Origin: Clostridia bacterium
Lineage (GTDB): Bacteria > Bacillota > Clostridia > Christensenellales > HGM11417
Direction: 5' to 3'
DNA: 10,127 nt
NCBI GenBank assembly: GCA_017407365.1
Contig: JAFQWR010000219.1
Span: forward strand, 1 to 10,127
Shown: piece by piece, positions 6,808 through 10,127 of the stretch
Layout: each line of letters starts with the position of its first letter
How positions within the stretch are numbered: the first letter of the stretch is position 1
The notes under the pieces: generated by a model
The model's database searches: none
What the model saw: only the letters and a program-made list of their open reading frames with translations
What the model was told of the DNA's origin: nothing
Position numbers and translations under genes: made by a program

Positions 6808-7602
6808 GTGGCAAGAAGGATTGTAATAACAAGCGGTAAGGGCGGCGTGGGCAAAACGTCCATTGTGGCAAATCTCGGGGCAAAGCTGTCACGGGCAGGC
6901 AACCGTGTGGTTGTGATGGATCTGGATATCGGTCTGAACAATCTGGACGTTGCCTGCGGCGTGGAAAACAAGGTGCTTTACGATATTATTGACGTCATTG
7001 AGGGCAGGTGCCGTCCTGCACAGGCGCTTTTAGAGGTGGAGGGATACCCCAATCTTTGGGTGATGCCCTCAGCGCATACGCTGGATAAAAACTACGTGAA
7101 CGGACAAAATGTCAGGCTGGTGGTAGAAAAGCTGAACGGTATATGCGATTACATACTGATGGATTGCCCTGCCGGCATTGAGCTTGGCTTCCATCGCGCG
7201 GTGGCGGCGGCAGAGGAGGCAATCGTGGTAACCACGCCGCATATTTCCGCCGTGCGTGATGCCGACCGTGTCATCCGTCTGTTGAAGGCGTACCGTTTAA
7301 GCTCTGTTTCTCTTGTGGTAAATCGGGCAAGGGGTGATCTGATGCTTTCGGGCGAGATGATGGAGATTGCCGACATCAACGAGCTGCTGAAAACAAAAAT
7401 CATCGGTGTGATTCCCGAGGACGACGAAATGCCGCTTTCTACCGCGGCGGGCGGTATGGTCAGCGCCTGCACACAGCCGGATATTGCCTTTAACCTGCTT
7501 GCCGATAATCTCCTGGACGGCGAGGGTGAGCTGTATGACGTCACCGTAAAATACCGTGGCTTTTTTGGGGCAATCAAGCGTGGGCTGAGGAGGCGTGTAT
7601 GA
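6808..7602 (+). CDS. minD: Septum site-determining ATPase MinD
   Basis: The 264-residue product is a MinD/ParA-family P-loop ATPase. The deviant Walker A is GKGGVGKTS (10-18, Lys11 and Lys16, same positions as in E. coli MinD). Further motifs are VVMDLDIGLNNLDV (switch I region, about 35-48), the Walker B-like YILMDCPAGIE (about 115-125) and VVTTPHISAVRDADRVI. The C-terminus GFFGAIKRGLRRRV is a basic amphipathic tail of the membrane-targeting type. ATP-bound MinD dimers bind the membrane and, with MinE, form a gradient that keeps FtsZ away from the poles. The start is GTG at 6808, chosen because AAAGGAGG precedes it and the protein then begins VARRIVITSGKGG as in the family; the upstream in-frame ATG at 6766 would lie before the -10 box. 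FlhG/ParA relatives are ruled out by the adjacent minE. No minC lies next to it in this window. Confidence 0.96.
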   Translation: MARRIVITSGKGGVGKTSIVANLGAKLSRAGNRVVVMDLDIGLNNLDVACGVENKVLYDIIDVIEGRCRPAQALLEVEGYPNLWVMPSAHTLDKNYVNGQNVRLVVEKLNGICDYILMDCPAGIELGFHRAVAAAEEAIVVTTPHISAVRDADRVIRLLKAYRLSSVSLVVNRARGDLMLSGEMMEIADINELLKTKIIGVIPEDDEMPLSTAAGGMVSACTQPDIAFNLLADNLLDGEGELYDVTVKYRGFFGAIKRGLRRRV

Positions 7603-7835
7603 AGCGAAGTGCAGAGGTCGTTCGATTAAAGGCAATGCTTACGCAGGATAAAAGTGCCACGCCGAATAAGTTTACCGAGGTGCTGAAAACGGATATGCTT
7701 GCACTGTTGCGCAATTACTTTGAGCTTTCCCCCAAGGATATCGTGCTTCAGCTGCACGAGGAATCGGGGCAGCTCTTTGTTGAAATGCTGGTCAGGGTGG
7801 AAAGCGTCAAGCGCTTCGGTGCAATCGAGGCGTAA
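7599..7835 (+). CDS. minE: Cell division topological specificity factor MinE
   Basis: The 78-residue product matches MinE. An N-terminal segment (about 1-30, containing VVRLKAMLTQDK) corresponds to the MinD-interacting anti-MinCD part. The rest (LALLRNYFELSPKDIVLQLHEE, then LFVEMLVRVESV) matches the C-terminal beta-alpha dimerisation domain, with LRNYFELSPKDIVLQL standing for the family LRxEIxxVIxKYVxIDxxxVxVxL block. It stimulates MinD ATPase activity and restricts the Min zone. It is slightly shorter than E. coli MinE (88 residues). The ATG overlaps the minD stop (ATGA), with GAGGAGG upstream, so the two are translationally coupled. Even without recognisable similarity at every position, the order minD-minE makes the call firm. 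Confidence 0.92.
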   Translation: MKRSAEVVRLKAMLTQDKSATPNKFTEVLKTDMLALLRNYFELSPKDIVLQLHEESGQLFVEMLVRVESVKRFGAIEA

Positions 7836-7898
7836 GGCGGCTTATGATACCCGGGTGCATTTGTCTTTTCACTGTGTAAGGGGTGCTGTAAAAGACTG

Positions 7899-7931
7899 AA
7901 AAAAAAGGGAGCGGAGTATCTCCGTTCCCTT
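7899..7931 (-). terminator. Intrinsic terminator of the propeller-like gene
   Basis: A 12-bp stem (7905-7916 with 7920-7931, one G-U pair, loop TAT) is followed on the minus strand by eight T residues (7906-7899). It lies 25 nt past the stop codon at 7956. On the plus strand the stem is not followed by a T-run, so it would stop minD-minE transcripts only weakly. Confidence 0.88.
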
Positions 7932-7955
7932 AACAATTATATATAGTGTGTTTTA

Positions 7956-9167
7956 TCAGTCAAAAAGGTCGGCTTGCGTTGGCGAAGAGCGGCGGAAAAC
8001 CTTTACGCCCGTGCAGAGTCCTGTTTGGGCAAGCCGTGTTTTTTTGCCGTCCTTGGTAAGCAGAACGATGTTTTTTCCGTTCGTGTAAACGATGTCGCCG
8101 CTGTCTGTCAGGTCGTATGCAATAACGCCCTCCTGTAAAACGGTGCGCGTGCCGTCCTTAGCAATACAAATAAGCTTCCACGAATGGGGTGCAATACCTG
8201 CGTATTCCTCCTTGCGCTTTTTGTTTTCCTCGTACGTTTTCTGTGCGTCAATCAGATTGCCGTCAATCAGAATTTCGTGCGGCTTTTTGTTTTTGTTGCG
8301 CGCCTTTTCCATACGGTCGGAGGGGGCGCTGTCGGAGGAGAAGCCCTTGCCTGTAAACATCATGGTAAACACCTCTAAAAAAGAAATGATTGCCATCACG
8401 AGCTTTACGGGAATCAGCAGTACCTCCAAAAGCAGATTGTTCTTTTTCTTCTTTACCTTGGTGGGGCGCTCGATGTAAAACAGATTGCCCTCCTTGTCGT
8501 CCTTGGGCTGCACGAGCGAAAGCCCCTCCTGCTCCTTTATCAGCTCGATATCGCGTGAAAGCAGGTTGACGGAATACAGGGCAGAGGGCCCGTATTCCAC
8601 AAAGTTCATATCCTCATCTCTGCCAATGCCCGCAGAATCGAACAGAAGGGTGCCGGGGGAGGAAAGCGACCACCAGGGATTCTGCTCCTTGGAATCTCCC
8701 GAGGTAAGCTCGGTGGGGGCGTTTCCGTTCAGCGGATAAAGGGCGATGCTGCGCTCAAAGGAGGACTGCGCCTGGCTGACCGCAACGGTGTTTTGGTCGG
8801 CATTGTAGCACAGCTCAAAAAAGGCAAGATCCTGTGCGTGCACGATGTGATCCTCCTCCTGCGGGGCTTCGTTTAAGGGCTTTTTGAAGACACCCGACAT
8901 CTGACCTACCGTTACCGAATAGCACAGCTCATCCTCCGAAAGAAAAACGGCGTCGCGTATGCTTGCCTCTATCGGATCGTTGCGGTGAATGGCGGCTCTG
9001 CCGGATTGAAATCTGCCCGAAAAGCCCTCCTCCTTCCAGCGGTGTCTTTCCTGTTCTGCGGTGATGTTGTGGCGGTATCGCTGAATGTAGGTGCTTTCCA
9101 ATTCCGAAACGGAGCCGTCGGCAATTACCTTGATGGAATTGGCGTCGCAAAAAACAATTTTTTCCAT
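7956..9167 (-). CDS. Uncharacterised beta-propeller-like protein with an internal hydrophobic helix
   Basis: I do not recognise this 403-residue protein. It has no signal peptide. Much of it consists of repeated beta-strand units of propeller type: AVFLSEDELCYSV (73-85), AFFELCYNADQNTVAV (115-130), RSIALYPLNGNAPTELTSG (139-157), SSPGTLLFDSAG (169-180), SALYSVNLLSRDIELI (195-210), GNLFYIERP (227-235), then WKLICIAKDGTRTVLQEG (330-347), IAYDLTDSGDIVYTNG (349-364) and NIVLLTKDGKKTRLAQ (366-381). A strongly hydrophobic stretch at 245-271 (LLLEVLLIPVKLVMAIISFL), preceded by KKKKNN and followed by basic residues, splits the propeller. A Lys/Glu-rich helix lies at 307-322. The ATG at 9167 was chosen with AGGAAG upstream; a TTG 24 nt earlier is an alternative. 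It is monocistronic, with its own promoter and terminator. TolB- or WD40-like folding is inference from strand spacing. Confidence 0.75.
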   Translation of the reverse strand: MEKIVFCDANSIKVIADGSVSELESTYIQRYRHNITAEQERHRWKEEGFSGRFQSGRAAIHRNDPIEASIRDAVFLSEDELCYSVTVGQMSGVFKKPLNEAPQEEDHIVHAQDLAFFELCYNADQNTVAVSQAQSSFERSIALYPLNGNAPTELTSGDSKEQNPWWSLSSPGTLLFDSAGIGRDEDMNFVEYGPSALYSVNLLSRDIELIKEQEGLSLVQPKDDKEGNLFYIERPTKVKKKKNNLLLEVLLIPVKLVMAIISFLEVFTMMFTGKGFSSDSAPSDRMEKARNKNKKPHEILIDGNLIDAQKTYEENKKRKEEYAGIAPHSWKLICIAKDGTRTVLQEGVIAYDLTDSGDIVYTNGKNIVLLTKDGKKTRLAQTGLCTGVKVFRRSSPTQADLFD

Positions 9168-9213
9168 ATTTTTCTTACTTCCTGAAGACAATGCTGTAAA
9201 TCAGCGTGAGTAC

Positions 9214-9242
9214 ATTATACCATAAGCGCACGGTTTTGGCAA
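9214..9242 (-). promoter_or_regulatory. Strong promoter of the propeller-like gene
   Basis: On the minus strand, TTGCCA (9242-9237, 5/6 match) is followed after 17 nt by a perfect TATAAT (9219-9214). TGG immediately before it makes an extended -10. The predicted start near 9207 leaves a leader of about 40 nt. Confidence 0.85.
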
Positions 9243-9353
9243 CTTTTTGGGGGCTTTTTTCTCTGTCCGCGTGTGCCACTGCCGCAAAAGAGATAAAAAG
9301 AGGGAGCAAAGGACTTCAAGTAAAAAAAATATTTGCAATTATGGAAATAAATG

Positions 9354-9382
9354 TTGCAAAAAAAATTTTTCTGTGGTATTAT
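9354..9382 (+). promoter_or_regulatory. Promoter of the InlB-repeat surface protein gene
   Basis: TTGCAA (9354-9359) is followed after 17 nt by TATTAT (9377-9382), preceded by TGG as an extended -10. An A/T-rich region with A-tracts lies upstream. The leader would be about 54 nt and ends with AGGAGG at 9432-9437. A second TTGCAA occurs 21 bp upstream at 9333-9338. Confidence 0.7.
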
Positions 9383-9442
9383 ATATACGGACGATTTTAT
9401 CGGGGCAACTTTGTTTGACTTAACAAATCGCAGGAGGTTTAT

Positions 9443-10127
9443 ATGAAGAGCTTTCGCAAAATCGGTCTTTTATTGGTTCTCGTGCTTGTGCTCGCGTTTT
9501 CCGTGGGTGCAACTCGTTGCCGCTTAAAGTCCGACTATTACAACCTTGGCGTTGAAATTGACGCCGCAACTGTGCCTTCCGGCGCAAACGCTATTGCCGG
9601 CGAGGTTGATCTTGATTCGATCATGATGATCGTAACGGGTGAAACAGATGAAGGTACCTTTACCGAAAGTGTTCCCCTGTCGCAAGCAACTTTCTCGCAG
9701 GAAGCTATTAACATGTTAAACGACGTTAATGGCGGCAAAAAGAGTGTTCCCTTCGAGTATTTGGGCTACCGCAGCAACCTCGAAATCGAGCTGTTGCCTA
9801 ACCGCAAATATACCGTACGCTTTGAATACGGAGATAACTACGCACAATCCTTCGAATATCAGAACGTTAACGTGCTGACCGGAGTAGAAGAGCCCGTAGT
9901 TAACACCGATTCCTTTGGTCGTACCTTTACCGGTTGGGATAAAGACTTCACCTGCATCACCGAGGATATGGCAACGGGCAACGTTGTTGTTGTACGTGCT
10001 GAGTACGATCTCAATAAGTATAGCATTGAATACGTGCTCAATACCGAGGGTGCACAGATTAACGGTACGCTTCCCACCGAGTATACTGTTGAAGACGAAA
10101 TCGATTTCGAGCTTTACGGAATGGCTC
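9443..10127 (+). CDS. Exported protein with InlB/Listeria-Bacteroides-type repeat, N-terminal part
   Basis: The frame opens at the ATG on 9443 (AGGAGG at 5-nt spacing) and is open for 228 codons to the window edge. Residues 1-23 form a signal peptide: basic MKSFRKIG, then LLLVLVLVLAFSVGA. Cys26 (ATRC) does not fit a lipobox well. Residues about 33-140 look like a beta-sandwich ending in NRKYTVRFEYGD. From about 141, the pattern G...P.......F.GWDKDFTCITEDM......V.AEYDLNKYSIEYVLN fits one unit of the InlB B-repeat/Listeria-Bacteroides repeat (Flg_new) family. A second unit begins at PTEYTVEDEIDFEL. Such proteins are usually long, repetitive and cell-surface bound; any anchor would lie outside the window. 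Codon choice (GTT, ACC, AAC, GGT, CGT/CGC) differs from the flanking genes and suggests high expression. Ligand and function are unknown. Confidence 0.82.
   Translation, partial: MKSFRKIGLLLVLVLVLAFSVGATRCRLKSDYYNLGVEIDAATVPSGANAIAGEVDLDSIMMIVTGETDEGTFTESVPLSQATFSQEAINMLNDVNGGKKSVPFEYLGYRSNLEIELLPNRKYTVRFEYGDNYAQSFEYQNVNVLTGVEEPVVNTDSFGRTFTGWDKDFTCITEDMATGNVVVVRAEYDLNKYSIEYVLNTEGAQINGTLPTEYTVEDEIDFELYGMA

Larger units (their letters stand above)
9168..9442. other. Divergent intergenic region with two back-to-back promoters
   Basis: This 275-bp stretch separates two divergent genes. It holds both of their promoters, a pair of TTGCAA boxes, and an imperfect inverted repeat (9254-9264 with 9289-9300, one bulge). 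No open frame here has a credible ribosome binding site with family similarity. The region just before the right-hand ribosome binding site can form a small TTTGTT/AACAAA hairpin (about 9410-9428). I see no RNA gene or riboswitch. Confidence 0.5.

Noticed and set aside
9254..9300. Imperfect inverted repeat as a terminator
   Set aside because: It lies between two diverging promoters where no transcript should end, and the stem is A/T-rich with a bulge.
9443..9520. Lipoprotein signal in the InlB-repeat protein
   Set aside because: The residues before Cys26 are ATR; Arg at -1 does not fit a lipobox, so a standard signal peptide is more likely.

Overview
The window looks like chromosomal DNA of a member of the Clostridia (Firmicutes), probably an uncultured, gut-type lineage. 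The basis is near-consensus sigma-A promoters, strong AGGAGG-type ribosome binding sites, a VanW-family exported protein, a Gram-positive style pilM/pilD/pilC/pilB pilus cluster and an adjacent minD-minE pair. This placement is inference; no rRNA or other taxonomic marker is present.

Region 1 (1-5375, all minus strand) is one tightly packed type IV pilus operon with a promoter at 5347-5375. In transcription order it encodes a PilW/GspJ-like minor prepilin, a PilM-like actin-fold protein, a PilV/GspI-like minor prepilin, a short PilX/GspK-like pilin without Glu5, the prepilin peptidase PilD, the platform protein PilC, and the N-terminal 182 residues of the assembly ATPase PilB, which runs off the left edge. 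Gaps are 28 nt or less, and two junctions are ATGA overlaps. Together these genes would process prepilins (PilD), prime a pilus tip (three minor pilins) and power assembly through the inner-membrane platform (PilB/PilC/PilM). A 29-bp interrupted palindrome sits just upstream of the promoter.

Region 2 (5465-6670, minus) is a secreted VanW-family protein. It is divergent from region 3 (6808-7835, plus), the minD-minE operon for division-site placement; no minC is present in the window.

Region 3 converges on region 4 (7956-9167, minus), a protein I do not recognise. It resembles a beta-propeller interrupted by a hydrophobic helix. It has its own strong promoter and a clear intrinsic terminator.

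Region 5 (9443 to the right edge, plus) is the start of an exported protein with an InlB/Listeria-Bacteroides-type repeat, driven by a promoter at 9354-9382. The sequence is mostly well-known families. The most notable points are the composition of the pilus operon, the palindrome before it, and the unknown propeller-like protein.
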